A stretch of 54,321 nt of DNA from Microbispora siamensis (GTDB taxonomy: Bacteria; Actinomycetota; Actinomycetes; Streptosporangiales; Streptosporangiaceae): positions 1-54,321 of the forward strand of contig NZ_BOOF01000061.1 in NCBI RefSeq assembly GCF_016863095.1, read 5' to 3'. Below, piece after piece: positions 8,436-16,449 of this stretch; position 1 is the first letter of the stretch, and each line of letters opens with the position of its first letter. The position numbers and the translations under genes were made by a program. The notes under the pieces are model-generated. The model made no database searches. It saw only the letters and a program-made list of their open reading frames with translations, and was not told the DNA's origin.

Positions 8436-8669
8436 ATGACCGAACCACGATGGAGGTTGACGGTCGACCGGCGGAAGTGTCACTCCTCCGGCTTCTGCGT
8501 CGGGATCGCCGGTGACCGGTTCGAGCTCACCCCCGGCGGCGCGCGGCCCGTCCGGGAGGACATCCCGGAGGACGAGGACGTCCTGGAGGCCGCGGAGTGC
8601 TGCCCGCTGCAGGCCATCCGGGTCGCCGACCTCGCCACCGGCGCGGAGATAGCGCCGGAGCCGGTCTGA
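8436..8669 (+). CDS. [3Fe-4S]-type ferredoxin
   Basis: This 77-residue acidic ferredoxin has the pattern Cys15-x5-Cys21 and a terminal Cys55-Cys56-Pro. That is the CX5C...CP arrangement of the single-cluster [3Fe-4S] ferredoxins that serve actinomycete P450s. ATG 8436 is preferred because it places the TVDRRKC start at the usual distance. A GTG at 8424 is an in-frame alternative with its own TGAGGA, so the start is not certain. The likely partner is the P450 at 36918-38186, the only P450 seen here; ferredoxin and P450 genes are often adjacent, but here they are 28 kb apart. The gene is flanked by hairpins. Confidence 0.85.
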   Translation: MTEPRWRLTVDRRKCHSSGFCVGIAGDRFELTPGGARPVREDIPEDEDVLEAAECCPLQAIRVADLATGAEIAPEPV

Positions 8670-8700
8670 CCGCCCACCCGGGCCGCCCCTCTTCTGCCGG

Positions 8701-8733
8701 AGGCCTCCCCACGCCGGGCGTGTGGGGAGGCCT
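8701..8733. terminator. 12-bp hairpin followed by TTT between convergent genes
   Basis: Inverted repeat 8701-8712 / 8722-8733 with a 9-nt loop, followed by a short T-run. It lies between the ferredoxin stop (8669) and the 3' end of the minus-strand carrier-protein gene (8925), so it probably terminates the plus-strand transcript. The rest of 8670-8924 shows no gene. Confidence 0.75.
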
Positions 8734-8924
8734 TTCGCCGTCACGGCGGGAGCGACCCCGCGAGGGAGAACGTACGAGGACGTGTCACTTCCAGGAACGA
8801 CGCGGCCCGCCGGCCCGGGGGACGGCCCGTTCCGGGCGGGAGGACACGTGTGCCCGGGCCGGGAGGGCGTCTCACCGGTCCGGGCACGCGTACTCGTCGC
8901 AGGGTGGGCCTGGTCACACGGTGG

Positions 8925-9197
8925 TCACACGGCGGCCGCCTGGGCCGCCTCCGCGACCTTGCGCGCCAGTGCGCGCGCGTCGGGGTCCTCCTCGAAGATG
9001 TCGCCCACGTCGATGGACACCCCGAGCTCCTCCTCGATCCGGGAGACGAGGCGCACGGCCGAGATCGACTCCCCTTCCAGGTCGAAGAAGGTCGCGCTCT
9101 CCATCCCGTCCGGGACGTTGAGCACGTTCTTCCAGATCTCCGCGACCTTCTCCTCGATCTGCGAGAGGCTCGGCTCGCTGGGACGGTTGCCATTCAT
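8925..9197 (-). CDS. Free-standing acyl/peptidyl carrier protein
   Basis: This 90-residue protein starts at ATG 9197 behind GGAGGACACC. The sequence FFDLEGESISAVRLVSRIEE matches the carrier-protein core D-x-x-G-x-S, with Ser44 as the predicted 4'-phosphopantetheine site. The helical pattern around it (IEEKVAEIWKNVL before, EEELGVSIDVGDIFEEDP after) is normal for PCP/ACP domains. It is transcribed alone, with its own A+T-rich promoter region. In C-1027-type systems a discrete PCP (SgcC2) carries beta-tyrosine during ring modification. Here the NRPS at 33211-36483 lacks the serine in its own PCP domain, so this stand-alone protein is the best candidate carrier for that pathway. An aryl carrier role with the ligases is the alternative. 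Confidence 0.85.
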   Translation of the reverse strand: MNGNRPSEPSLSQIEEKVAEIWKNVLNVPDGMESATFFDLEGESISAVRLVSRIEEELGVSIDVGDIFEEDPDARALARKVAEAAQAAAV

Positions 9198-9270
9198 CCG
9201 GTGTCCTCCCAATTTCCCGCAAGCATCCATGAGGGGCGCGTGAGCGAATTCCGCCACGTAAATTCCCTGA

Positions 9271-9298
9271 TTTATACAATCATGTCCGGATGAGGCAA
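9271..9298 (-). promoter_or_regulatory. Probable sigma70-type promoter of the carrier-protein gene
   Basis: Reading the minus strand, TTGCCT (9298-9293) and TATAAA (9276-9271) are separated by 16 bp. They lie 73-100 bp upstream of the carrier-protein ATG, inside a locally A+T-rich stretch that stands out from its surroundings. Confidence 0.5.
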
Positions 9299-9341
9299 TT
9301 CATCTCTGAGATTGCCGGTTCGAAAGGGCACCCACGCAAAA

Positions 9342-9376
9342 GTCCCGTGGACCCCGCCGAGCGGGTTCCACGGGAC
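9342..9376 (-). terminator. Hairpin terminator of the BBE-type oxidase gene
   Basis: Outer stem 9342-9351 / 9367-9376 (10 bp), with an inner CCCGC/GCGGG stem. It lies 20 bp past the minus-strand stop at 9396. On the minus strand it is followed by T-rich sequence (ACTTTTGCG). Confidence 0.7.
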
Positions 9377-9395
9377 CTTACGCCGGCTCCCCCGG

Positions 9396-10778
9396 CTACG
9401 GCAGGGGCGGGATGTTCTGGTTCAGGTGGAAGAAGTTCGTGGGGTCGTACGTCGTCTTGACGGCCCGGAGGCGGTCCCAGGTGGCCCCCGGGTAGGCCGC
9501 GCGGATCCGCTCCTCGCCCTCGTCGGCCAGGAAGTTGACGTAGGCGCCGTGGTCGCTCTGCCGGAGCTCGTCGGCGAACTCCGCCACCCACGCGTCGTGG
9601 ACGGGCGCGTCCTGCGGGTTCTCGTAGATGGCGGCCAGGTTCACCATGATCCGGCTCTTCCGGTGGGCGAACGCGGTCGCGTCGACCGGCACCCGCGCCA
9701 TGGCACCGCCGAGCACGCGCAGCTGCGTGGCGGCCATCGAGGCGGTGGACGACGTGAGGCGCTTGACGATCGTCTCGGCCGCCTGCCGGTCGATCCTGTC
9801 GGCGAACATCGTGAGAGAGGAGGCGACAGGGTGGAAGCCGGGATCCTCGGGCGGGTAGACGCCGGAGTACGGCATCTGCTGCACCATGTCCGCGAGCGGC
9901 GCGGCGATGGCGCGGAAGGGGGCCAGGACGCGCTCACCGTCCTCCTGCGGCCCGGCGAAGACCATCATGGCCATGATCACGAGCGAGCCGTGGTGCTCGG
10001 GGGCCAGGAACGGCATCGGCGGGGCGGGCATGATGTTGGCGATGGTGGACAGTTCCTCGGGCGCGGCCTCCGCCTGCGTGACGAACGCCTCGATGGTCTC
10101 GGCCGTCGCGGGCAGGATCAGGATGCCCCCGTAGATCGACTCGAGCTCGTGCAGGCGGAACTTGAGCCGGGTGACGACCCCGAAATTGCCTCCGCCGCCG
10201 CGGATCGCCCAGAACAGGTCCGGATGGGTGTCGGCGTCGGTGTGCAGGATCTGCCCGTCCGCCGTCACGACCTCGGCGGCCAGCAGGTCGTCGATCGTCA
10301 GACCGTGCTTGCGGACGAGGTAGCCGACGCCGCCGCCCGTGGTGAGGCCGCCGAGTCCGACGGAACCGGTGTCGCCGAATCCGGTCACCAGGCCGTGGGC
10401 GACGACGGCGTGGGTGTACTCGCCCGCGCTCATGCCGCCCTGCGCCCACGCCGTGCGGCCCTCGACGTCGATGTCGAGCTCGCGCATGTCGCGCAGGTCG
10501 AGCACCAGGCCGCCGTCGATGACGCCGTGCGCGGCGTTGCTGTGGCCGCCGCCGCGGACGGCCAGTTCGCAGCCGTTCTCGCGGGCGATCGTCACGACCC
10601 GCGCGACCTGCGCGGCGTCCTTCGGCCGGACGATGACCGCCGGCCTGCGGTCGAACTGACCGGGATAGACCGCGCGCATCTCGTCGTAGCGCGGATCGTC
10701 GGGAGTGACGACCTGCTCGCCGAACTCCGCGAGCAACTGGTCGAGAGGGACGACTGTGTGATCGAAGGAAGTTGACAC
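9396..10778 (-). CDS. BBE-like FAD-linked oxidoreductase, monocovalent type
   Basis: This 460-residue protein is placed at GTG 10778 because AAGGAA lies just upstream; in-frame ATGs at 10796 and 10805 are alternatives without a clear ribosome site. It has the PCMH-type FAD-binding domain with GGGHSNAAHG, in which His79 is the predicted 8-alpha-histidyl FAD attachment, then GGLTTGGGVGYLVRKHGL and IRGGGGNFGVVT. The C-terminal berberine-bridge block ends YDPTNFFHLNQNIPP. The cysteine that gives bicovalent flavin in BBE and GOOX enzymes is absent (GDTGSVGLGG). Such enzymes oxidise alcohols, amines or phenols in secondary metabolism. It is followed by a hairpin and preceded by a 324-bp intergenic region. 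Two other BBE-type genes occur, at 16450 and 40728. Confidence 0.85.
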   Translation of the reverse strand: MSTSFDHTVVPLDQLLAEFGEQVVTPDDPRYDEMRAVYPGQFDRRPAVIVRPKDAAQVARVVTIARENGCELAVRGGGHSNAAHGVIDGGLVLDLRDMRELDIDVEGRTAWAQGGMSAGEYTHAVVAHGLVTGFGDTGSVGLGGLTTGGGVGYLVRKHGLTIDDLLAAEVVTADGQILHTDADTHPDLFWAIRGGGGNFGVVTRLKFRLHELESIYGGILILPATAETIEAFVTQAEAAPEELSTIANIMPAPPMPFLAPEHHGSLVIMAMMVFAGPQEDGERVLAPFRAIAAPLADMVQQMPYSGVYPPEDPGFHPVASSLTMFADRIDRQAAETIVKRLTSSTASMAATQLRVLGGAMARVPVDATAFAHRKSRIMVNLAAIYENPQDAPVHDAWVAEFADELRQSDHGAYVNFLADEGEERIRAAYPGATWDRLRAVKTTYDPTNFFHLNQNIPPLP

Positions 10779-11102
10779 GTGGGGTTCCTTATCCATCGGA
10801 CACATTACTCACAAGCAGATCCGGCGGCGGCCGGCGTTTGTTCGGCGCGTCGTGGACGGATACCTCGTCCCGCGCCTTCACCGGACGCTTCCGGGGGCAC
10901 GTCGGTAAACGACGGCAGGTGTGAGGCATCGGGGCCTCCTCACCAGGAGACCGCCTTTCGCCTCGCCCGCGACTTTCCATGGATGTTCCACGCTATCCAA
11001 CTATCGGCCCCAGGGGGGCGACATGCTTCTTCTAAATTGCTGAATTAACGACGCCAGAAATCGGACAAAAAGCCCCGACAAAACCCATTTGCCCTGGAAC
11101 CG
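10779..11102. other. Intergenic region, BBE oxidase promoter side
   Basis: There is no convincing gene in these 324 bp. The region must hold the promoter of the minus-strand BBE gene and the 3' end of the tyrA transcript. The segment around 11030-11095 is unusually A+T-rich for this window, but no clear hairpin or -35/-10 pair was identified. Confidence 0.5.
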
Positions 11103-11993
11103 TCAGGCGGCCAGCGACTCCACCTTCGCGGCGCGGGCTCGCACGATGAGCTCACGCCCCCGGTTGCCCCGGACGAGAAGGTCGGTGAGCGGGTCCGTGG
11201 GCGGGTCGCCGGCGGCGCCGCCCCTCCCCCGCAGCGCGGCCGCGGCCATGGCGAGGTCCTCCACGAGCTGCTCCAGAACCGTCGCGACGGCGTCCGCGTT
11301 CTGCTCCAGGATGTCGCGCCACAGCCCGCTGGCGCCCCCCGCGATCCTGGTCACGTCCCGCAGGCCCTGGCCGACCAGCGAGAGGGTGGTCTCGTCGGCG
11401 TCGGCGAACCTGGCCGCGAGCGCCGACGACACCAGGTGGGGCACGTGCGAGACCGCGGCGGCGACCCTGTCGTGAGCGGTGGCGGGCAGCAGTACGGTCT
11501 CCGCACCGCACAGCCGCACCAGCTCCGCCACGGCGGCGAGCGTCTTCGGCGACGTGGCGGGATGCGGGCACAACGCCCAGCTCCGGCCGGCGAACAGGCT
11601 CCCCCTGGCCGCCGCGGGGCCGGAGGACTCCCCTCCGGCGAGGGGGTGGCCGGGAACGTACGTGGCGAGGTCGCACCCGGCGGCCTCCGCCTCGGCGAGG
11701 AGCCGGCCCTTGGTGCTGGCCACATCGGTGTACACGGCGCCGAGCCCACGCGCCTGGGCGTCCCGCAGCACGCGCGGTACGGCGGACGGCGGGGTGGCGA
11801 CGACCACGACGTCGGCGGCGGGGTCGCCGGGGCGGTGCGGCAGTCCCGCGCCCAACCGCTCCGCGTGCTGCACGGCGCGCAGGTCCCGGTCGGCCAGGTG
11901 GACGTGGACGCCGGCGGCCCGCAGGGCGAGCGCCACGGAGGTGCCGATCAGGCCGCAGCCGAGCACGAGGACGCGGCGGAGTGAAGCAGACAT
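11103..11993 (-). CDS. tyrA: Prephenate dehydrogenase
   Basis: This 296-residue protein starts at ATG 11993 behind AAGGGA. The N-terminal Rossmann motif is VLVLGCGLIGTSVALAL (near residues 8-24). It is followed by DVVVVATPP, YTDVASTKG and VPGHPLAGGESSG, which are standard prephenate dehydrogenase motifs; the GHP..G histidine is catalytic. The C-terminal helical domain includes SHVPHLVSSAL. It lacks fused chorismate mutase and ACT domains, which may free it from tyrosine feedback. It converts prephenate to 4-hydroxyphenylpyruvate and so raises tyrosine supply. In this cluster the obvious user is the SgcC4-like tyrosine aminomutase at 31592. It is a single gene on the minus strand. Confidence 0.9.
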   Translation of the reverse strand: MSASLRRVLVLGCGLIGTSVALALRAAGVHVHLADRDLRAVQHAERLGAGLPHRPGDPAADVVVVATPPSAVPRVLRDAQARGLGAVYTDVASTKGRLLAEAEAAGCDLATYVPGHPLAGGESSGPAAARGSLFAGRSWALCPHPATSPKTLAAVAELVRLCGAETVLLPATAHDRVAAAVSHVPHLVSSALAARFADADETTLSLVGQGLRDVTRIAGGASGLWRDILEQNADAVATVLEQLVEDLAMAAAALRGRGGAAGDPPTDPLTDLLVRGNRGRELIVRARAAKVESLAA

Positions 11994-12204
11994 TGATCAT
12001 CCCTTGTCGAGGTGCCCTTCGGGGGCACGGCCGGCGGGGAAGGCACGGGCCCCGGCCGGGCGGCGCGACACCGCCGCCTTCCGGCCGGGGACCCGTTCAC
12101 CGGCGATCGTCGTACCGCCGCGGCGGCGCGACCAGGTGGGGACGGCGGCAGCAAGGTGACACCGGATTCCGGTTCCTGCCATCGCAGAGCCCCCGTGAAC
12201 GCGA

Positions 12205-12241
12205 CATCCCCCCGCCGCGCGAAGATCGCGGCGAGGGGATG
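12205..12241 (-). terminator. Hairpin terminator of the hydrolase gene
   Basis: 15-bp stem 12205-12219 / 12227-12241 with one mismatch and a 7-nt loop. It starts 21 bp past the minus-strand stop at 12263. The remaining sequence to the tyrA start (11994-12204) shows no gene. Confidence 0.65.
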
Positions 12242-12262
12242 CGGAGATCGGTGAGCGGACGC

Positions 12263-13051
12263 TCAGCCGTTGAAGAAGTCCTTCAGCACGGGGGTGAGCG
12301 CCTCCGGGCTGACGTCGTGGGCCTGGCCCTCCAGAACCCGGTACTCGGCGTCCCGGACGGTCTCGGACACGGCCTTGGCCCCCTGGCGCAGCCACTCGGG
12401 GCTGTTCTCACCGGCCAGGGCCAGGGTGGGAATCGTGATCCCGGCCAGCCGCTCGGCGGGCAGCCTGTTGCCCCTGCCCACGACGGCGGCCTCGTACGGA
12501 AGGGTGTGGGCCACGGCCTCGACGTCAGGCCAGAACGGCTGGGTACGCATCCCGGCGACCATCTCGGCGGGCACCTCCGACGCCTGGACCATGAAGAGCT
12601 CGACCGCGTCGCCGCGGCGTCCCTCCTCGATCAGGGCGCTGAGCTGCTCCTGGAAGTCGTCCGGGAGCGGGGCGCGGCTGTCACCGACGATGTACGGAGG
12701 CTCGTAGACCGCCAGCTTCGTGATGGCAAGCCCGCGGGCCGCCGCCTCCAGCGCGAGCGCGCCGCCCGAGGAGCCGCCGAAGACGAAGGCCTCACCGCCG
12801 GCGTCCTTGATGAGGGCGGCGAGGTCCTCGATCTCGCGCTCGACGGCGTAGTGCTCGTGGTCGCCGCTGCCCCCGCGACCGCGCCGGTCGTAGTTGTAGA
12901 CCGTGAAGTGCGGCGACAGGGCGGCGGCGAGACCACTCCAGGTCGGGTGGCTCCGATCGGTGAAGCCGCCCTGCACGAAGATCACCGCCGGTCCCTCGCC
13001 CGACCGATCGAACGCGATGGTGGTGCCGTCCGCCGATGTTGTGTGAGTCAT
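12263..13051 (-). CDS. Alpha/beta hydrolase
   Basis: This 262-residue protein starts at ATG 13051 behind GGAGAAATCCC. The fold motifs are VIFVQGGF (oxyanion strand), YDRRGRGGSGD, GGSSGG with nucleophile Ser95, and LEGQAHDV near the end with the catalytic histidine. The acid residue is probably in the LALAGENS segment. The family hydrolyses esters, lactones or amides. The substrate is unknown. One speculation is a kynurenine-formamidase-like or product-release role, because no other formamidase is seen; nothing in the active site proves it. The gene is divergent from the MFS exporter, with a shared 298-bp promoter region, so the two may be co-regulated. Confidence 0.8.
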   Translation of the reverse strand: MTHTTSADGTTIAFDRSGEGPAVIFVQGGFTDRSHPTWSGLAAALSPHFTVYNYDRRGRGGSGDHEHYAVEREIEDLAALIKDAGGEAFVFGGSSGGALALEAAARGLAITKLAVYEPPYIVGDSRAPLPDDFQEQLSALIEEGRRGDAVELFMVQASEVPAEMVAGMRTQPFWPDVEAVAHTLPYEAAVVGRGNRLPAERLAGITIPTLALAGENSPEWLRQGAKAVSETVRDAEYRVLEGQAHDVSPEALTPVLKDFFNG

Positions 13052-13349
13052 GTGGGATTTCTCCGAATTGTCGCGGCTGTCCGGAATAGGCCGCGAGGAC
13101 CGGGCCATTGCCTTTCCTCAGCCGGGCCCTCAGGCACAGTTTGAAGTTATAGCCTGCCCGGCCCCGATGCCGAGCGTCTTCTTCCATCGTGCTCACCCCG
13201 GAAACGTATCGATTTTCTCCGGCCGTGCAGCATTTCGCGGCTCCCATCGCGTGTAACCGTGGAATGCCGTCACCATGAGCGCCGGGCGGTGCAGACCATC
13301 CGTCCGCCGCCCGGACCAGAGGCCCCACGATCGCGAAAGGTTCGAGAAC

Positions 13350-14957
13350 GTGACTGCAGACGACACACCGCGCAAAGCCGGCCCGCGCGAGTGGATCGGC
13401 CTCGGCGCGCTCGCCCTGGCCACCCTGGCCGTCTCCTTCGACGTCTTCGTCCTGCTTCTGGCGCTGCCGCACCTGAGCACGAGCCTGGGCGCCGGCGCCA
13501 CCCAGCAGTTGTGGATCGTCGACATCTACGGATTCATGGTCGGAGGCTTCCTGATCACGGCGGGCTCCCTGGGAGACCGCATCGGCCGCCGCAGGCTGCT
13601 GCTGATCGGGGCGGCCGGGTTCGGCATCGCGTCCGTGCTGTCGGCGTACGCCACCGACCCCGTCATGCTCATCGCGGCGCGCGCCCTGCTCGGCGTCGCG
13701 GGCGCGACGCTGGCACCGTCCACCCTGGCGCTGATCAGCACGATGTTCGGCGACGACCGGCAGCGGGCGCTGGCCATCGGCATATGGGCGGGCTGCTTCA
13801 CGGCGGGCGCGATCATCGGCCCGGTGGCGGGCGCCGTGCTGCTGGAGAGCTTCTGGTGGGGCTCGGTGTTCCTGCTGGCCGTGCCGGCCATGGCGCTGCT
13901 CCTGCTGGTGGTCCCGTTCGTGGTGCCGGAGTCGCGCAACCCCGACGCCGGCCGACTCGACCTGGCGAGCGTGGCCCTGTCCCTGGCCGCCGTGCTGCCC
14001 GCCGTCTACGGGATCAAGGAGCTGGTCAGATACGGCTGGCGGCCGCTGCCGCTGGTCGCCCTCGTGGTCGGACTCGCCTTCGGCGCCGCCTTCGTACGCC
14101 GCCAGCGCCGGCTGGCCGATCCGCTGCTCGACCTCCGCCTCTTCGCCAACCCCACCCTCACCGTCACACTCGTCGCCGCGCTGCTCTACACGATGCTCAC
14201 GGGCACGACGCTGGTGTTCGTCACGCAGTACTTCCAGTCGGTCGACGGGCTCTCGCCGCTGCAGTCGGCGCTGGGCCTGATCCCCGGCATGGCGGTCAGC
14301 ACGGTGAGCATGCTCGTCGCCCCGATCCTCGCGCGCCGGTTCCGCCCGGGTCACCTCATCGCGGGCGGTCTCGCCGTCGTGGTGGCCGGGCTGCTGATCC
14401 TCACCCAGGCGGACGCCGCCTCGGGCTCGGCCCCCCTGGTGACCGGGTTCGCGGTGTGGTGCCTCGGCGGCGGCCCGCTCCTGGCCCTGGGCACGCACCT
14501 GATCGTCGGCGCCGCGCCGCCGGAGAAGGCCGGCTCGGCGTCGTCGCTGACCCAGGTCAGCAGCGAGTTCGGCTACTCCCTGGGCATCGCGACGGTCGGC
14601 ACGCTCGGCGTCGCCGTCTACCGCGCCCAGATCGAGGTGCCCGGCGCGGTGCCCCCCGCCGCCGCCACCGCCGCCCGGGAGAACATCGACGGCGCCGTCG
14701 CGGCGGCCGGCCGGGTGCCCGCCGAGCTGGGCGAGCAGCTGCTCGCCGCGGCCAGGGACGCGTTCACCACCTCGCTCAACAGCGTCGCCGCCGTGAGCGC
14801 GGCCGTCATGGCCGTCGTCACCGTCGTGGCGCTGGTCCGGCTCAGGCACATCCCCCCGCTGGGCGCGCAGCCCGAGGCCGCCGGGCCGGACGCCGCGGGC
14901 ACGGCCGGAGACACCGCCGACGGCAGCGCGGAGAAGGCCGCGGCCGGCCAGGTGTAG
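13350..14957 (+). CDS. MFS drug exporter, DHA2 (14-TM) type
   Basis: This 535-residue membrane protein is placed at GTG 13350 behind GAAAGG, because this matches the N-terminus of the paralogue at 51928; an ATG at 13275 is the longer alternative. It has the DHA2 signature GDRIGRRRLLL in the first cytoplasmic loop, LDVxxLxLALP-like TM1 sequence (SFDVFVLLLALPHL), and APSTLALISTMF in TM5. It should export a toxic product by proton antiport and is a likely self-resistance gene. It is close in sequence to the exporter at 51928. A terminator hairpin follows, so it is probably monocistronic. Confidence 0.9.
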   Translation: MTADDTPRKAGPREWIGLGALALATLAVSFDVFVLLLALPHLSTSLGAGATQQLWIVDIYGFMVGGFLITAGSLGDRIGRRRLLLIGAAGFGIASVLSAYATDPVMLIAARALLGVAGATLAPSTLALISTMFGDDRQRALAIGIWAGCFTAGAIIGPVAGAVLLESFWWGSVFLLAVPAMALLLLVVPFVVPESRNPDAGRLDLASVALSLAAVLPAVYGIKELVRYGWRPLPLVALVVGLAFGAAFVRRQRRLADPLLDLRLFANPTLTVTLVAALLYTMLTGTTLVFVTQYFQSVDGLSPLQSALGLIPGMAVSTVSMLVAPILARRFRPGHLIAGGLAVVVAGLLILTQADAASGSAPLVTGFAVWCLGGGPLLALGTHLIVGAAPPEKAGSASSLTQVSSEFGYSLGIATVGTLGVAVYRAQIEVPGAVPPAAATAARENIDGAVAAAGRVPAELGEQLLAAARDAFTTSLNSVAAVSAAVMAVVTVVALVRLRHIPPLGAQPEAAGPDAAGTAGDTADGSAEKAAAGQV

Positions 14958-14976
14958 CCAGGGGCACGACGGCAAA

Positions 14977-15014
14977 GGGCCGCCGGCCGGGGAGACGACC
15001 CGGGCCGGCGGCCC
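14977..15014 (+). terminator. Hairpin terminator after MFS exporter
   Basis: 12-bp perfect stem 14977-14988 / 15003-15014, 20 bp past the stop. It separates the exporter from the ArsR operon promoter at 15051. Confidence 0.7.
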
Positions 15015-15050
15015 GTCCCGTCCCGTCCAACACGAGGTGCTTTGCGGCCC

Positions 15051-15079
15051 TTGACACGCGGCAGAGGTCTACCTACGTT
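15051..15079 (+). promoter_or_regulatory. Promoter of the SRPBCC-arsR operon
   Basis: TTGACA (15051-15056), 17-bp spacer, TACGTT (15074-15079). This is the best -35/-10 pair seen in the window. The expected transcription start, near 15086, lies inside the tandem palindromes at 15081-15112. Confidence 0.75.
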
Positions 15080-15080
15080 T

Positions 15081-15112
15081 ACAAGCATTAGCTTGTACAA
15101 GTTATTGCTTGT
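15081..15112 (+). promoter_or_regulatory. Tandem palindromic operator, probable ArsR site
   Basis: Two 16-bp units sit back to back: ACAAGCATTAGCTTGT (15081-15096, perfect 6-4-6 inverted repeat) and ACAAGTTATTGCTTGT (15097-15112, one imperfect pair). They cover the predicted start site and end 20 bp before the first ATG. Position and symmetry fit autorepression by the ArsR-family protein encoded at 15607. Confidence 0.75.
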
Positions 15113-15132
15113 ACATCCGAGAGGAGACCGGG

Positions 15133-15594
15133 ATGACCAGCACCACCAGCACGCGGGCCGAGGACTTCACCGCGGTCCTGAACCTCCCCTCCAGCCCCGA
15201 GACCGTGTCGGCGCTCTTCACCTCCGCCGCCGGCGTCAGCCGCTGGTGGGGCCCGACCGAGGGCGATGGAACGGTCGGCGGCACGCTCGTCACCAGCTTC
15301 GGCGACCACGGCGTCAACGCGATGCGCGTCCTCGAAGCCGGGCCCACCCGCGTGGTCTGGGAGTCCATCACGCCCGACGGAACCACACCCACCGGACACA
15401 CCCAGGAGTGGCTCGGCACGACGATGGAGTTCGACATCGTCCCCTCCGGCACCGGCACAGAGCTCCGCTTCCGGCACGCCGGCCTGACCACGCAGCTCGA
15501 GTGCTGGGACTCCTGCGTCGCCGCCTGGACGTACTTCATGGCGAGCATCGAGACCTTCGCCAAGACCGGCACCGGCACCCCGTTCGGGGCCTGA
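15133..15594 (+). CDS. SRPBCC (AHSA1-like) domain protein
   Basis: This 153-residue protein starts at ATG 15133 behind GAGGAGACCGG. It is a START/SRPBCC fold of the AHSA1 class: it begins with FTAVLNLPSSPETVSALFT, has the VSRWWGPTEGDGTVGG block, and ends with a long C-terminal helix (SCVAAWTYFMASIETFAK). The deep hydrophobic pocket of this fold binds small organic ligands. Known members act as cyclases, self-resistance proteins or ligand carriers. It is the first gene of an operon with ArsR and a second SRPBCC gene, a pairing common in actinomycetes. Whether it is part of the biosynthetic pathway or a separate detoxification operon is unclear. Confidence 0.8.
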   Translation: MTSTTSTRAEDFTAVLNLPSSPETVSALFTSAAGVSRWWGPTEGDGTVGGTLVTSFGDHGVNAMRVLEAGPTRVVWESITPDGTTPTGHTQEWLGTTMEFDIVPSGTGTELRFRHAGLTTQLECWDSCVAAWTYFMASIETFAKTGTGTPFGA

Positions 15595-15606
15595 GATCCT
15601 AGTCCG

Positions 15607-15954
15607 ATGGCCGAGCAGAAGCAGCCGACGTCCGCCGCACCCGATGCGGTGCTGCGGGCGCTCGCCGACCCGCACCGTCGACAGATCCTGCGCCTCGTCC
15701 AGCACGCCGAGCTGCCCGCGGGCCAGATCGCGGCGAGCTTCACTCTCACCCAGCAGGCGGTCAGCCAGCACATCGGCGTGCTCAAACAGGCCGGTCTCCT
15801 CACCGAGCGCCGCGAGGGAACCCGCCGCCTCTACGCGCTGCGCCACGAGTCGCTCGAGCCGGTGCGCGAGCTGCTCTCCGAGTTCTGGCCCGACGCCCTC
15901 AGCCGCCTGAAGCAGGCCATCGAGACGGACCATCCCCGACCGCCGAAGAGGTAG
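15607..15954 (+). CDS. ArsR-family transcriptional regulator
   Basis: This 115-residue winged-helix protein has the core ALADPHRRQILRLV, the recognition helix LTQQAVSQHIGVLKQAGLL and the wing RREGTRRLYAL. The metal-binding ELCVCDL-type cysteines of ArsR/SmtB are absent, so it is likely to sense an organic ligand or act without metal. ArsR proteins repress by binding palindromes that overlap promoters. The tandem palindromes at 15081-15112 are the natural target. It sits between two SRPBCC genes (12 bp after the first, 2 bp before the second). It is the only clear DNA-binding regulator in the window. Confidence 0.88.
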   Translation: MAEQKQPTSAAPDAVLRALADPHRRQILRLVQHAELPAGQIAASFTLTQQAVSQHIGVLKQAGLLTERREGTRRLYALRHESLEPVRELLSEFWPDALSRLKQAIETDHPRPPKR

Positions 15955-15956
15955 CC

Positions 15957-16367
15957 GTGAGCGCACAGATCCGCAAAGACGTCATCGTCGCGACCGAGCA
16001 CATCAAGGCACCGCCCGAGGTGGTCTTCCCGTACTTCACCGACCCCGCGCTCATCGTCAAGTGGATCGGCGACCGGGCCGAGCTCGACCCGCGGCCCGGC
16101 GGCGTGTTCTCGCTCGACATGGGCGAGGTCGTCGCGCGCGGTGTCTACATCACCGTCGAGCCGCCGTACCGCGTCGTGTTCAGCTGGGGCATCCCCGGCA
16201 ACGACGCGCTGCCGCCCGGCGGATCGACCGTCGAGGTCGTGCTGACCCCTGACGGCGACGACACGATGGTCGTACTCACGCACCGCGACCTGCCGTCGGC
16301 CCACATCGGCAACCACCGCGCCGGCTGGGAGCACCGGCTCGGGCGGCTGCGCGCCGCGGCCGGCTGA
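15957..16367 (+). CDS. Second SRPBCC (AHSA1-like) domain protein
   Basis: This 136-residue protein has a GTG start 2 bp after the arsR stop, so translation is coupled. It has the AHSA1 pattern: IKAPPEVVFPYFTDPALIVKWIG, then LDPRPGGVFSLDMG and a final helix GWEHRLGRLRAAAG. The fold binds hydrophobic ligands. As part of an SRPBCC-ArsR-SRPBCC operon it probably shares a ligand or stress signal with the first protein. The exact function is unknown. Confidence 0.8.
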   Translation: MSAQIRKDVIVATEHIKAPPEVVFPYFTDPALIVKWIGDRAELDPRPGGVFSLDMGEVVARGVYITVEPPYRVVFSWGIPGNDALPPGGSTVEVVLTPDGDDTMVVLTHRDLPSAHIGNHRAGWEHRLGRLRAAAG

Positions 16368-16396
16368 CCCGGCCGCACGGTGGTGGACGCGAGCGC

Positions 16397-16428
16397 CGGG
16401 CCGTACCTGCCGATCGGGGTACGGCCCG
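16397..16428. terminator. Hairpin between convergent genes
   Basis: 10-11-bp stem around 16397-16407 / 16418-16428 lies between the SRPBCC stop (16367) and the BBE stop (16450). It could terminate both strands. Confidence 0.55.
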
Positions 16429-16449
16429 TGCCCTGAGCGGCCCCCATGG

